Positions 16,350 through 25,159 of a stretch of 26,961 nt of DNA are shown here, piece by piece (position 1 is the stretch's first letter; each line of letters begins with the position of its first letter). Location of the stretch: assembly GCA_016293065.1 (NCBI GenBank), contig JAEDEY010000021.1:1-26961 (forward strand). Direction: 5' to 3'. Below the pieces are notes generated by a model, which saw nothing but the letters and a program-made list of their open reading frames with translations, was not told the origin of the DNA and made no database searches. This DNA is from Bacteroidales bacterium (GTDB taxonomy: Bacteria; Bacteroidota; Bacteroidia; Bacteroidales; UBA3663). The translations under genes were made by a program, and so were the position numbers.

Positions 16350-19139
16350 TTATTTCTTTCGAAGAGCAATGAGGTCACCGATGGTCTTTAACAAGGTTGG
16401 CACATCGATTGGTTTGGCAACATGGGCATTCATACCAGACTGAAACGCCTGTTTCTTGTCTTCTTCAAATGCATTTGCCGTCATCGCAACAATTGGAATA
16501 TCAGCCTTATCCTTGTCGTTCAAAGAACGAATAGTGCGTGTGGCCTCATAACCATTCATGACAGGCATCTGGATATCCATCAAAATTAGATCGTAGTAGC
16601 CAGCTTCTTTCTCGCAGAGACGTTCTACACAAGACTGTCCGTTTGCGACACGGTCAATCTCAATGCCTTGTGCTCTAAGTATCTCGATGGCAATCTCGGC
16701 ATTCAGTTCATTGTCCTCGGCCATAAGAAGACGAACTCCCCTAAATGAAATGCTATCGGCGTTCTCATCATCTACATCATCTGTCAGCAAGTCATCTGGA
16801 GCAACGCGATGAGGTATGGTGACCACAAATGTCGTTCCCTTGCCCAACTGACTGGTTACGACAATGGTACCACCCATCATATCAACAAGTCGCTTCACAA
16901 TTGACATACCAAGACCAGTGCCACTAATCCTGCTCTCGGTAGAGGTATTCTCACGCGAGAACTCGTCGAAGAGCTTAGGCAAATATTCGGGTGACATACC
17001 GAGACCAGTGTCGGAAACGGTGGTACGGAAGCAGGTATAGCCCGACTTGCTGCACTCAACTTCGGCCGTATGAATTTTGACATTTCCGCCAGAAGGGGTA
17101 TATTTGTAAGCATTGGAAACAAGATTGAGGAATATCTCGCTCAGTTTGATCATGTCACAATATACGGTTTTAGTATGAATCTCGGATGTATATGAGAAGT
17201 TAATACCTTTTTTACGCATCATGCCATCGTAAAGAGGAACAATATGGGACATTAACTTTCGAGGGTCATGTGGTTTTTCGTCAAGAGTGACCTTGCCACT
17301 CTCGATACTTGACATCTCGAGCACATTGTTGATTAGACCCAGCAGCATTTTGCTCGAGGTGAATATCTTGTTCAGATAGTTTTTCTTGCGGTTCTGGTCG
17401 ATTTTGTGATTCTCAACATTATTAAGCAACAGTTCTGTATAACCAATGATGGCATTCATCGGTGTGCGAATATCGTGGCTTATATTGAACAGGAACCGAG
17501 ATTTGGCCTTGCTTGCATTGTCAGCACGAATATGCTCACGCCGTGTATGCCAAAGCAAAACAGCGAATATGCATATTATGCCAAACATCATAAGTAGCAA
17601 ACCATAAGAGTTGGTACGGATGAAGTTTGCAAAACTATCTGTATATGCCTCGTTGGAATAGTAAGACATTGCATTGTGAATCTCGTTCTCGGTCATAAAA
17701 CGAGACAGACGACAGACTATAGAATAAAGCAATGGATTGCCTTGACATACAGCAAACGCTAACGAAATGGTATGTCCAGTCGCAACGGCTTTTAGCCCAA
17801 GGCGATCCATGTCATTGGCAAGGACACCAAGACGATAATTACTTACCAGCATGACATCAGCACGGCCTTTCGAGATATTACGCATACAGGTATAGCTGTC
17901 TTCAAACTCCACAACTTTCCAATGTGAGTAACGCTCGGCTACGGCAGCAAGATAATCTGGATTGTTGGCATTGACAGCTACACGCAAAGGCTGATTCGAG
18001 TTAAATACGAAGTCATTGCGTACGATAGCTATCTCGCCAGATGTGACAAAAGGGTCAGAAAGACAGAAACCCTCAACCTCTCCAGTATATGGTGCGATGC
18101 TGCTGGGGAAAGCAATGTCGATTTCTCCGTCGGCTAACGCAGCATGAGCATCGAGAGCAGAAGGATATGGCACAGCCTTGACCCGTATTCCATCGGCAGG
18201 TGAGGTAATCTTGTTTACAAAGTCACTAAGAAGTCCGACAGGCTTGCCCGTGTCATTATCAGTACCACAGAAAGGCATGTAGTTATCGCGATAACCGATG
18301 ATGATTGTATCATGGCTATTAATCCATTCTTCTTCCTCGCAGGAGAACAAAAAAGCCATATCCGAACGCAAAAAATATTTCTCATGGAGCTGATTTGCGA
18401 AGAATGGACTATGTGAACTTATCTGATCGATGGCATTATCAAGTTCGCGCTTCAAGTCATTACGCTTACGGTTGATTGCGAAATGATATTGGCTATTGCC
18501 AATGTGGGCAATCATTGCAAAACGCTCGTTATCGAGAAATCCGTATGCATCTATAAGCACTAAAGCATCGACATTTTCACTTTCCAACAGAGAAATGTCA
18601 TCCTCAGACATAAGGGACTTCTCGATGATGGTTGCCTCGATATTATTTTCTTTCAGCCATTGTTCAAGCAAAGGAACATTGGTACTGTTGGCGTTGACTG
18701 CAATCTTTGCACCATTAAGAGTCTTGATCTGACCAACCTTAATTGTCGGATGATGTTTCGAGACAACAATATAATAGTCTTCCTTACCCATTGGCAACTT
18801 GGAGAAGAACATCTTCTTTTCTCTTTCTGGAGTTGGTGTGACATCTGAAAGGATGTCGATCTCTCCTCGTTCGAGCATCTCGATAAGATGAGACCAAGAA
18901 CCATCAACATATTCGTAAGTCCAACCAGTATATGAAGCTATGCGACGCTGATAATCATATCCATAACCAGAACGTCGTCCTAATGAATCAATGTGATTGA
19001 AAGGAGAATCATACCAACCTATTCGAACCTTTTGGTTCTTTTCAGAAGACGCAAACACTTTTGAGGTATTAACGAATATCAGGAGAAACATGGCTAATGT
19101 GATTGCCATTCTCCACACATATTTGATGTTCTTCGGCAT
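16350..19139 (-). CDS. EvgS/BvgS-like hybrid sensor histidine kinase with two periplasmic binding domains
   Basis: A 929-residue membrane sensor. After a signal or anchor (about residues 10-31) come two solute-binding-protein-3-like Venus-flytrap domains (about 37-258 and 275-500), a membrane span (512-530), a HisKA domain with His555 in NISHDIRTPMNAIIGY, and a HATPase (NLVSNAYKYTPSGG, SDTGLGM, GTGLGMSIV; about 660-777). A receiver domain (802-920) has phospho-acceptor Asp855 in LILMDIQMPVMNG and Lys909. This is the architecture of EvgS and BvgS without their C-terminal HPt domain, so an HPt protein elsewhere would be needed to pass the phosphate on. It has no AraC output and no propeller, so it is not a polysaccharide hybrid two-component system. 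No response regulator adjoins it. Ligand unknown; small amino-acid-like solutes are typical of such domains. Confidence 0.93.
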   Translation of the reverse strand: MPKNIKYVWRMAITLAMFLLIFVNTSKVFASSEKNQKVRIGWYDSPFNHIDSLGRRSGYGYDYQRRIASYTGWTYEYVDGSWSHLIEMLERGEIDILSDVTPTPEREKKMFFSKLPMGKEDYYIVVSKHHPTIKVGQIKTLNGAKIAVNANSTNVPLLEQWLKENNIEATIIEKSLMSEDDISLLESENVDALVLIDAYGFLDNERFAMIAHIGNSQYHFAINRKRNDLKRELDNAIDQISSHSPFFANQLHEKYFLRSDMAFLFSCEEEEWINSHDTIIIGYRDNYMPFCGTDNDTGKPVGLLSDFVNKITSPADGIRVKAVPYPSALDAHAALADGEIDIAFPSSIAPYTGEVEGFCLSDPFVTSGEIAIVRNDFVFNSNQPLRVAVNANNPDYLAAVAERYSHWKVVEFEDSYTCMRNISKGRADVMLVSNYRLGVLANDMDRLGLKAVATGHTISLAFAVCQGNPLLYSIVCRLSRFMTENEIHNAMSYYSNEAYTDSFANFIRTNSYGLLLMMFGIICIFAVLLWHTRREHIRADNASKAKSRFLFNISHDIRTPMNAIIGYTELLLNNVENHKIDQNRKKNYLNKIFTSSKMLLGLINNVLEMSSIESGKVTLDEKPHDPRKLMSHIVPLYDGMMRKKGINFSYTSEIHTKTVYCDMIKLSEIFLNLVSNAYKYTPSGGNVKIHTAEVECSKSGYTCFRTTVSDTGLGMSPEYLPKLFDEFSRENTSTESRISGTGLGMSIVKRLVDMMGGTIVVTSQLGKGTTFVVTIPHRVAPDDLLTDDVDDENADSISFRGVRLLMAEDNELNAEIAIEILRAQGIEIDRVANGQSCVERLCEKEAGYYDLILMDIQMPVMNGYEATRTIRSLNDKDKADIPIVAMTANAFEEDKKQAFQSGMNAHVAKPIDVPTLLKTIGDLIALRKK

Positions 19140-19174
19140 AAGTTAATTGTGTAATCAGATTAAACTATGTGTGT

Positions 19175-19198
19175 GTTGAATAAATAATATCATTCAAC
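19175..19198. repeat. 7-bp inverted repeat between the DUF4286 gene and the sensor kinase
   Basis: GTTGAAT (19175-19181) and ATTCAAC (19192-19198) pair around a 10-base AT-rich loop. No T-run follows on the minus strand, so termination is doubtful. It lies 36-59 bases upstream of the sensor kinase start, where no TAnnTTTG match was found, and could be an operator or mRNA leader stem. Confidence 0.4.
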
Positions 19199-19222
19199 CG
19201 GTATTATTAACTTATCGATGCT

Positions 19223-19537
19223 TCATTTAAGTTGTATCTCTTTCATGGAGGTGGAGAATGTAAGAACTTTTTCTCCAAATGTCGCATGAAAATCTGACAT
19301 CAACATATCTCCTATTTCCTTGCGCCACTTTTTAAGCGTCAACACATTATCTACCTCACACATCAGCGCAAAGCCCTGAAGTCCCTCTCCTATATCGGTG
19401 AGCAATGACACAAAACGCGGATTTTTCAAATAGCCACGTTCTGTGACCTTAGGCAGATAGACATCTCGCATATACGTGCGGAATGGACCTATCATCGACT
19501 CTCCTTCAACATGAAAAGATGTATTATATATCAACAT
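19223..19537 (-). CDS. DUF4286 family protein
   Basis: A 104-residue protein beginning MLIYNTSFHVEGESMIGPF, with the later motif VYLPKVTERGYLKNPRF. This pattern fits the DUF4286 family, small cytosolic Bacteroidota proteins of unknown function with a ferredoxin-like, stress-barrel-type sequence pattern. No catalytic residues are recognisable. The start at 19537 is preferred over an in-frame ATG at 19576 because family members begin at this MxIYNT motif. Only two bases separate it from the uvrA stop, so it is almost certainly co-translated with uvrA. The repeated chromosomal link to a repair gene, if conserved, would be the best functional hint. Confidence 0.82.
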   Translation of the reverse strand: MLIYNTSFHVEGESMIGPFRTYMRDVYLPKVTERGYLKNPRFVSLLTDIGEGLQGFALMCEVDNVLTLKKWRKEIGDMLMSDFHATFGEKVLTFSTSMKEIQLK

Positions 19538-19539
19538 AA

Positions 19540-22389
19540 TCAACAAAGTTCTTTTACTAAATATTTGGTTGTCCAAGTGTCAGCTGTTTTCGAGACATCG
19601 CCCTTCAGTCCACATATCTCTTCGGGAGTTCCACATGCCACAATCTGTCCGCCAGCAGCTCCTCCTTCTGGACCCATATCCATGATATAGTCACAGCACT
19701 TGATGACATCGAGATTATGCTCGATGATGATGACTGTGTTGCCTCGATCAACAAGACGCATCAGGCAATCCATCAGTACTCTGATATCCTCAAAATGCAG
19801 ACCTGTGGTCGGCTCGTCAAGGATATACAGGGTCTTGCCTGTCGATTTCTTGCTCAGTTCAGTAGCAAGCTTTACCCTCTGACTCTCTCCTCCTGAAAGT
19901 GTCGTAGATGGCTGACCAAGCTTTATATAACCCAGACCTACCTCCTGTAGAGTCTTGACCTTGTTTACAATATGTGGTACATTTTCGAAAAACTCTACCG
20001 CTTGATTGATAGTCATATCCAAAACATCGGCGATAGACTTGCCCTTGTAACGGACATCAAGTGTCTCTCGGTTGTAGCGTTTGCCGTGGCAACTCTCACA
20101 TGGTACCATAACATCAGGCAAGAAATTCATCTCAATGGTCTTGTATCCATTGCCCCCACATACCTCGCATCGTCCTCCACCGACATTGAAAGAGAAACGT
20201 CCCGCCTTGTAACCACGTATCTTGCTCTCGGGTAGCTCGACAAACAACGAACGGATATCAGAAAAGATACCAGTATAGGTTGCAGGATTGCTTCGTGGTG
20301 TTCTGCCAATAGGAGTTTGATCCACATCAACAACTTTGTCGATATATTCCAGACCCTCAATGCATTCGTATGGTAAAGGCTGCTTGACTGACCTATAGAA
20401 ATAATGGCTCAATATTGGCTGGAGCGTTCCATTTATCAACGACGACTTGCCACTTCCAGACACACCAGTCACACCTATCAGACAACCCAAGGGGAAAGAG
20501 GCTGTGATGTTCTTGAGGTTATGACCCGTTGCTCCTATCAGGGTCAAGAATTTTCCATTGCCCTTGCGACGAATAGCAGGTACTTCAATATTGCGAGTGC
20601 CATTGAGATAGTCGGCAGTCATGGTGTGGGTCTGCAACATTTCCTTCGGAGTACCTTGAAACACCACATTACCGCCTTTTCGACCAGCATATGGTCCTAT
20701 GTCAATAACATAGTCGGCTTCGAGCATCATGTCTTTGTCGTGTTCGACCACAATAATGGTATTGCCCACATCGCGCAAGTTCTTGAGCGAATGGATAAGC
20801 AACTCATTGTCACGCTGATGCAGACCGATCGATGGTTCATCAAGGATGTAAAGCACATTGACCAACTGAGATCCTATCTGTGTGGCAAGACGAATGCGCT
20901 GACTCTCGCCACCCGACAATGTCATCGACGGGCGGTTAAGCGAGAGATAGCCAATACCCACACCAAGCAGGAAGCTGATGCGAGAACGTATCTCCTTGAT
21001 TATTTCTGTAGCTATGTTCTTTTGCCTATCATCAAGTTTTGAAGGAAGCTGTTCAATCCACTCGCCCAACTCAGTAAGAGTCATATTGCTTACTTCTGCA
21101 ATATTCTTGCCATCAAGGAGAAAATGCAATGCCTCCTTGTTCAGACGCATGCCTCCACATTCCGGACAGACAGTTACAGTGCTGAAAGATTCCGCCCAAC
21201 GTCGTTCTTTGGCAGAGGCATCGTCACCAGCAGCATCTTTAATATATTTGACCAAACCTTCGAATGGCATGGTCATCATCGTGGTACCAGCATTCTCAGA
21301 ATCCACATAATAACACTCACCTGTGCCTTTCAGGATATCAGAGATAGCGTCTTCGGGAAGGTCGGCAATAGGCGTGTCAAGGTCACAGTCATAAGTACCA
21401 AGCAATGCCTCTATCTGAAGAAAAATCATCGACTTCTTTTTCTTACCCAAAGGCACAATGCCTCCAGCCGAGATGCTAAGACGCGAATCAGGAATCAGTT
21501 TCTCACGATCGACAATAGTTATTGTACCAAGACCATGACAATGCGGACATGCTCCCATTGGGCTATTGAAAGAAAAGTCGTGAGGTGCCGGGTCTTTGTA
21601 TGACAGTCCTGTTGCTGGATCCATGAGCATTCGGCTATAATGGCGCACATCACACAGATTACCTTCTGCATCACGTCTGTCACCATCGAGGATCATCATC
21701 ATGCCATTTCCAAGACGCATACATAAACGTACACTATCGCGCAAGCGATGTTCATCGACATTGGAAATTGTCATCTTATCAACAACAAGTTCAACTGTAT
21801 GGTTCTTGTATCGATCGAGTTTCATGCCTGGCAATATCTCACGCATCTCATCATCGACACGCACGTTAAGATAACCTTTCTTGCGCCATTGCTCGAACAG
21901 CTCCTTATAGTGACCCTTCCTATTGCGCACCAATGGAGCAAGCAAGAAGACTCGTCGGTCGCGGTAATGCTGCATAATAAGCTCGATGATGGTGTCTTCG
22001 CTGAACTTGACCATCTTCTCTCCAGAAAGATAAGAATATGCCTCGCCTGCCCTGGCATAGAGAAGACGCAGGAAATCATAAATCTCAGTGGTCGTACCAA
22101 CGGTCGAACGCGGATTTCGGTTGACTGTCTTCTGCTCAATGCTGATTACTGGACTCAATCCGCTGATCTTGTCAACATCTGGGCGATCCATATTGCCCAA
22201 GAAGTTTCGGGCATAGCTTGAGAATGTTTCGATATAACGACGCTGACCTTCAGCATATATAGTGTCGAAAGCCAGTGACGACTTGCCAGAGCCGGAAAGT
22301 CCTGTTATTACTGTAAGACTGCGACCTGGAATGGTCACATCTATATTTTTTAAATTATGTACACGTGCACCAAAAACTTCAATTGCCAT
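19540..22389 (-). CDS. uvrA: Excinuclease ABC subunit A
   Basis: A 949-residue DNA damage-recognition ATPase of nucleotide excision repair, working as a dimer that loads UvrB. It has two ABC modules: Walker A1 TGLSGSGKSS (29-38), signature LSGGESQR (491-498) with YILDEPSIGLH; Walker A2 TGVSGSGKSS (641-650), signature LSGGESQR (831-838) with YILDEPTTGLH. The UvrB-binding/insertion regions lie between. The C-terminal zinc module is intact (Cys741, 744, 764, 767). The first zinc module looks half-lost: ACPHC (Cys281, 284) is present, but the preceding CPxC pair is replaced around MLMDPATGLSY (254-264). It may be the paralogous form found in Bacteroidota. It follows the ROK gene by 19 bases and precedes the DUF4286 gene by two. 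Confidence 0.97.
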   Translation of the reverse strand: MAIEVFGARVHNLKNIDVTIPGRSLTVITGLSGSGKSSLAFDTIYAEGQRRYIETFSSYARNFLGNMDRPDVDKISGLSPVISIEQKTVNRNPRSTVGTTTEIYDFLRLLYARAGEAYSYLSGEKMVKFSEDTIIELIMQHYRDRRVFLLAPLVRNRKGHYKELFEQWRKKGYLNVRVDDEMREILPGMKLDRYKNHTVELVVDKMTISNVDEHRLRDSVRLCMRLGNGMMMILDGDRRDAEGNLCDVRHYSRMLMDPATGLSYKDPAPHDFSFNSPMGACPHCHGLGTITIVDREKLIPDSRLSISAGGIVPLGKKKKSMIFLQIEALLGTYDCDLDTPIADLPEDAISDILKGTGECYYVDSENAGTTMMTMPFEGLVKYIKDAAGDDASAKERRWAESFSTVTVCPECGGMRLNKEALHFLLDGKNIAEVSNMTLTELGEWIEQLPSKLDDRQKNIATEIIKEIRSRISFLLGVGIGYLSLNRPSMTLSGGESQRIRLATQIGSQLVNVLYILDEPSIGLHQRDNELLIHSLKNLRDVGNTIIVVEHDKDMMLEADYVIDIGPYAGRKGGNVVFQGTPKEMLQTHTMTADYLNGTRNIEVPAIRRKGNGKFLTLIGATGHNLKNITASFPLGCLIGVTGVSGSGKSSLINGTLQPILSHYFYRSVKQPLPYECIEGLEYIDKVVDVDQTPIGRTPRSNPATYTGIFSDIRSLFVELPESKIRGYKAGRFSFNVGGGRCEVCGGNGYKTIEMNFLPDVMVPCESCHGKRYNRETLDVRYKGKSIADVLDMTINQAVEFFENVPHIVNKVKTLQEVGLGYIKLGQPSTTLSGGESQRVKLATELSKKSTGKTLYILDEPTTGLHFEDIRVLMDCLMRLVDRGNTVIIIEHNLDVIKCCDYIMDMGPEGGAAGGQIVACGTPEEICGLKGDVSKTADTWTTKYLVKELC

Positions 22390-22408
22390 AATTCATCTCA
22401 TGCCTTTA

Positions 22409-23365
22409 TCAGGCCTTCCATCCCAAAGCAGAAGCTCCAAGCACTGCTGCTTCGGACGATACAAGCTGGCTCATTATCACCTTAATCTTGCCTCGCCATA
22501 CTGGGATAAGATTTTCTTCCATTGCCTCAACGAGTGGGTTGAGGAGCAAATCTCCTGCCTTTGACAATCCTCCATACAAGACAAATGCCTCAGGCGATGT
22601 CGAGCAGGCAAAATCGGCCAATGCTTGGCCAAGTAAACGACCAGTAAAGTCAAATATCTCTTTAGACAACGCATCACCCTTCTGTGCTGCGTCATATACA
22701 TCCTTTGATGTTATCTCATCTGGATTAAGACTACGGAGCAGACTTTCGTCACTGCGCGTGGCGAGATATTCCCTGGCCGTACGTGCCACACCAGTTGCCG
22801 AAGCATAAGTCTCAAGACAACCTTTACCGCCACATCCGCAGCTTCTGCCTCCTCTGATCATCTTGAGATGGCCAATCTCTCCTGCAAAACCGTCATGACC
22901 ATAGACCAACTGCCCGTTAACCACTATGCCGCAACCTACACCCGTTCCCAAAGTGACCATAACAAAATCGCGCATGCCACGTGCTACACCATAAGTCATC
23001 TCACCAATGGCAGCTGCATTGGCATCATTGGTCACAGCCACAGGGATACCAAGGTGTTCATACAGCAACTCACCCAACGGAAGAATACCCTTCCATGGAA
23101 GATTTGACGGATATTCAATGTTTCCTGAATAGAAATTGGCATTAGGAGCACCAATGCCTATACCTCTTATCATCTGAGGTCCACCAACCCCAGCCATGAT
23201 GCGACGGAGTGATTTTGCCATCCCTGAAATGTATTCTTCGAATTCCAGATAGTCTGTCATCTTGATTGTGGTGGTGGCAACTATCTTACCTCGGGTATCT
23301 ACGATGCCCATTGTAGTTTTCTGACCGCAATCTATGCCAACAACATAAGGTTTGCAATTTGCCAT
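22409..23365 (-). CDS. glk: ROK family sugar kinase (glucokinase-like)
   Basis: A 318-residue cytosolic kinase. ROK marks are the catalytic Asp114 in TNDANAAAIGE, the E-I-G-H region (Glu163, His166), and the zinc site RGGRSCGCGGKGCLETYAS (Cys176, 178, 183 with His166). The C-terminal adenosine region VLYGGLSKAGDLL is also present. These fit a glucokinase that phosphorylates glucose or a related hexose with ATP. The N-terminal phosphate loop reads GIDCGQKTTMGIVD; relatives usually have DIGGTNT, so the second Gly and the Thr-Asn are Gln and Lys-Thr. This might alter nucleotide handling. The start at 23365 fits the family length. It is the first gene of the run with uvrA and the DUF4286 gene, with its own promoter about 90 bases upstream. 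Symbol given by family; substrate not proved. Confidence 0.88.
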   Translation of the reverse strand: MANCKPYVVGIDCGQKTTMGIVDTRGKIVATTTIKMTDYLEFEEYISGMAKSLRRIMAGVGGPQMIRGIGIGAPNANFYSGNIEYPSNLPWKGILPLGELLYEHLGIPVAVTNDANAAAIGEMTYGVARGMRDFVMVTLGTGVGCGIVVNGQLVYGHDGFAGEIGHLKMIRGGRSCGCGGKGCLETYASATGVARTAREYLATRSDESLLRSLNPDEITSKDVYDAAQKGDALSKEIFDFTGRLLGQALADFACSTSPEAFVLYGGLSKAGDLLLNPLVEAMEENLIPVWRGKIKVIMSQLVSSEAAVLGASALGWKA

Positions 23366-23456
23366 ATCTGTGTAGTATTAGAGTTATAGTTATTTGAATG
23401 TTCAATATGTGCGGTCAGCCAATTGTCTTAACCTCACGCGACATATTTATGTGCCG

Positions 23457-23488
23457 CAAATATACTTAAAAAATATATTTCTCACAAA
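23457..23488 (-). promoter_or_regulatory. Bacteroidota-type promoter for the ROK-uvrA genes
   Basis: On the minus strand, TTTG (23488-23485), 20 bases, then TATATTTG (23464-23457). Both boxes match the consensus. Transcription would start near 23450, with a leader of about 85 bases before the ATG at 23365. Confidence 0.75.
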
Positions 23489-23513
23489 GGTTTTTACAAT
23501 ATTTCAAATAATT

Positions 23514-24470
23514 TTAACGAAGTTTCAAAACTTGGCCTTCATGTACAGTTGCAGTTGTCAGTTTATTGCGTTTCATAAGCGCAGAAACCTTCACTCCATA
23601 TATCTGTGAGATGTAATGCAGAGACTCGCCGGCTTTAACTATGTGCAGTTGATGCTTCTTGTCTGCTTTGTTATGTTTCGACTGCAAATAGATGATATCG
23701 CCTTCCATCAGCACAGCTTTCTTGTGCAGGTCGTTCCAACTTCTCAATTGACGTTTGCTCACATCAAATTCTTTTGCAATAAAAGCCAGATCATCGTCAG
23801 CGCTCACCCTGATGTATTTCAATCCCCTGCGCTTGCTTGTGACATATAGTTTATGTGGCTGATAGCGGAAGTTCTTATTCTTGCCTTTACTTTTCAGCAC
23901 ATCATATATATCAAGATGATTATCTTCAATTATTCTAATCAGCATTTCTGCATAACGCGGATTGGTGGCATAGCCTGCTTTCTTGAGTCCCTTTGCCCAT
24001 GCTTCATAGTCGGTGGGATCAAGACTGAACAATGGCGCATAACGCTTGTTGCTCAACAGAAATGTTGAGTGATACTCAAAGCTCTCTTCTACAGTCTTGA
24101 ACTTACAGAATGGCTCATGCCTGGCATCATCATCGGCATATACCACGGGACCATTCCACCCTCTGTATGCTTTGATACCAAAGTGATTCTTTGCCACGTT
24201 TGCAAGATAACTCGAACCATAGCCAGACTCCAACATGCCTTGTGCAAGGGTAATACTGGCAGGTATGTGGTACTTCTTCATTTGAAGACGTGCTTCCTCG
24301 GCATATTTCTCACAATATTCGGTAGGTGTCATTCTTGCTCTTACGGCTGTGTGAAATGACACATTCTTTTTGTTCGAAGCCTGCGTTTTTGTAGGAAATG
24401 AGATCGCCATAACTGCTATTGATGCAATTATGACATAAGAAAACATTGAAAAACGACGCATATTGAGCAT
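23514..24470 (-). CDS. Exported glucosaminidase with LysM domain
   Basis: A 318-residue exported wall hydrolase. It has a signal peptide (to about residue 31, ending KTQA), a GH73-type N-acetylglucosaminidase domain (about 48-200) with catalytic Glu81 in ITLAQGMLESGYGSS, and the FGIKAYRGWNGPV and YATNPRYAEMLIRII motifs. A C-terminal LysM domain (about 275-317: HIVKAGESLHYISQIYGV...LMKRNKL) binds peptidoglycan. A weaker LysM-like segment (about 215-262: YIRVSADDDLAFIAKEFDV) precedes it. The protein would cut the glycan strand during wall turnover or division. The start at 24470 or the ATG at 24461 is possible; both give a signal peptide. It is monocistronic, divergent from cdd, with a clear promoter. 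No terminator is seen in the 148 bases before the next gene. Confidence 0.9.
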   Translation of the reverse strand: MLNMRRFSMFSYVIIASIAVMAISFPTKTQASNKKNVSFHTAVRARMTPTEYCEKYAEEARLQMKKYHIPASITLAQGMLESGYGSSYLANVAKNHFGIKAYRGWNGPVVYADDDARHEPFCKFKTVEESFEYHSTFLLSNKRYAPLFSLDPTDYEAWAKGLKKAGYATNPRYAEMLIRIIEDNHLDIYDVLKSKGKNKNFRYQPHKLYVTSKRRGLKYIRVSADDDLAFIAKEFDVSKRQLRSWNDLHKKAVLMEGDIIYLQSKHNKADKKHQLHIVKAGESLHYISQIYGVKVSALMKRNKLTTATVHEGQVLKLR

Positions 24471-24487
24471 TATATGTTTTTTTTAAT

Positions 24488-24495
24488 TATATTTG
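24488..24495 (+). promoter_or_regulatory. -7 element for cdd
   Basis: TATATTTG is an exact TAnnTTTG match, 74 bases before the cdd ATG. The upstream ATTG (24462-24465) at a 22-base spacing is a poor -33. It faces the LysM gene promoter: together they form a 9-bp inverted repeat (24487-24495 and 24515-24523). Confidence 0.5.
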
Positions 24496-24514
24496 CCCAG
24501 ACAATGACAGTTAT

Positions 24515-24545
24515 CAAATATAACTGAACATTGGCAACCGACAAA
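24515..24545 (-). promoter_or_regulatory. Bacteroidota-type promoter for the LysM glucosaminidase gene
   Basis: On the minus strand, TTTG (24545-24542), 19 bases, then TATATTTG (24522-24515). Both boxes match exactly. Transcription would start near 24508, about 38 bases before the start codon. Confidence 0.75.
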
Positions 24546-24569
24546 AGATTAATACTAATATTATACCCT

Positions 24570-25052
24570 ATGGAAATAACAAATATTGTTGCAAAGATAA
24601 TAATTTGTGAACAAAACGAGCTAACTATCGAGCAAAAAAGTATTGTTGAGGCTGCAAAAAAGGCAACATTAAGCTCTTATGCCCCATATTCACACTACAA
24701 TGTGGGTGCTGGAGTTCTACTCGACAACGGAAAAATCATTATGGGCAGCAATCAGGAAAACGCAGCCTATCCGTCTGGCATATGCGCAGAACGCACCGCT
24801 CTATTTTATGCTGGAACCGCTTTTCCAGAGGCAAAAGTCAAAAAGATTGCAATAATAGCAAGCCACAATGGAGAATTTACTTCAAGTATCTGTTCACCTT
24901 GCGGAGCTTGCCGTCAGGTTATGCTTGAATCTCAATTCAGAGCCGGCAATCCTATTGAAGTTCTTTTATGCAGCAGCAATAAGATTTATATTTTTGAAAG
25001 CGTTGATGATCTACTTCCTTTCGGTTTCGATTACAGCGACCTCAAAGGTTGA
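24570..25052 (+). CDS. cdd: Cytidine deaminase
   Basis: A 160-residue zinc enzyme that deaminates cytidine and deoxycytidine to uridine and deoxyuridine in pyrimidine salvage. The substrate loop YSHYNVGAGV, the CAE motif (Cys72, Glu74 in GICAERTA), and the PCGAC motif (Cys111, Cys114) are present. All three zinc ligands are cysteine, as in the homotetrameric class. The ATG at 24570 is chosen; an in-frame TTG at 24531 would add 13 residues unlike the family. It lies between two divergent neighbours and ends 410 bases before dnaA. No clear intrinsic terminator follows, only a weak stem. Confidence 0.96.
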   Translation: MEITNIVAKIIICEQNELTIEQKSIVEAAKKATLSSYAPYSHYNVGAGVLLDNGKIIMGSNQENAAYPSGICAERTALFYAGTAFPEAKVKKIAIIASHNGEFTSSICSPCGACRQVMLESQFRAGNPIEVLLCSSNKIYIFESVDDLLPFGFDYSDLKG

Positions 25053-25059
25053 TTAGCTC

Positions 25060-25087
25060 CATTTTGGGCATTAATTATTGCAAAATG
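25060..25087 (+). terminator. Weak stem after cdd, possible terminator
   Basis: CATTTTG (25060-25066) pairs with CAAAATG (25081-25087) around a 14-base loop. The stem is AT-rich and no T-run follows on the plus strand, so this is doubtful. Confidence 0.2.
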
Positions 25088-25159
25088 AAACAAAAAAACA
25101 AAGAATAGGCAAGTTGATGAAAATATCGTCAATTTGAAACAGGTTCAAAAAGAATTTAG

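Noticed and set aside
16350..19139. Polysaccharide-utilisation hybrid two-component system
   Set aside because: Those proteins carry a propeller sensor and a C-terminal AraC domain. This one has solute-binding domains and ends at the receiver domain.
20404..21042. 212-codon plus-strand frame
   Set aside because: It is antisense to uvrA, lacks a recognisable domain and has no promoter or terminator.
24531..24569. In-frame TTG start giving cytidine deaminase 13 extra residues
   Set aside because: The added residues do not look like the family, and the ATG at 24570 is a stronger start at the expected length.
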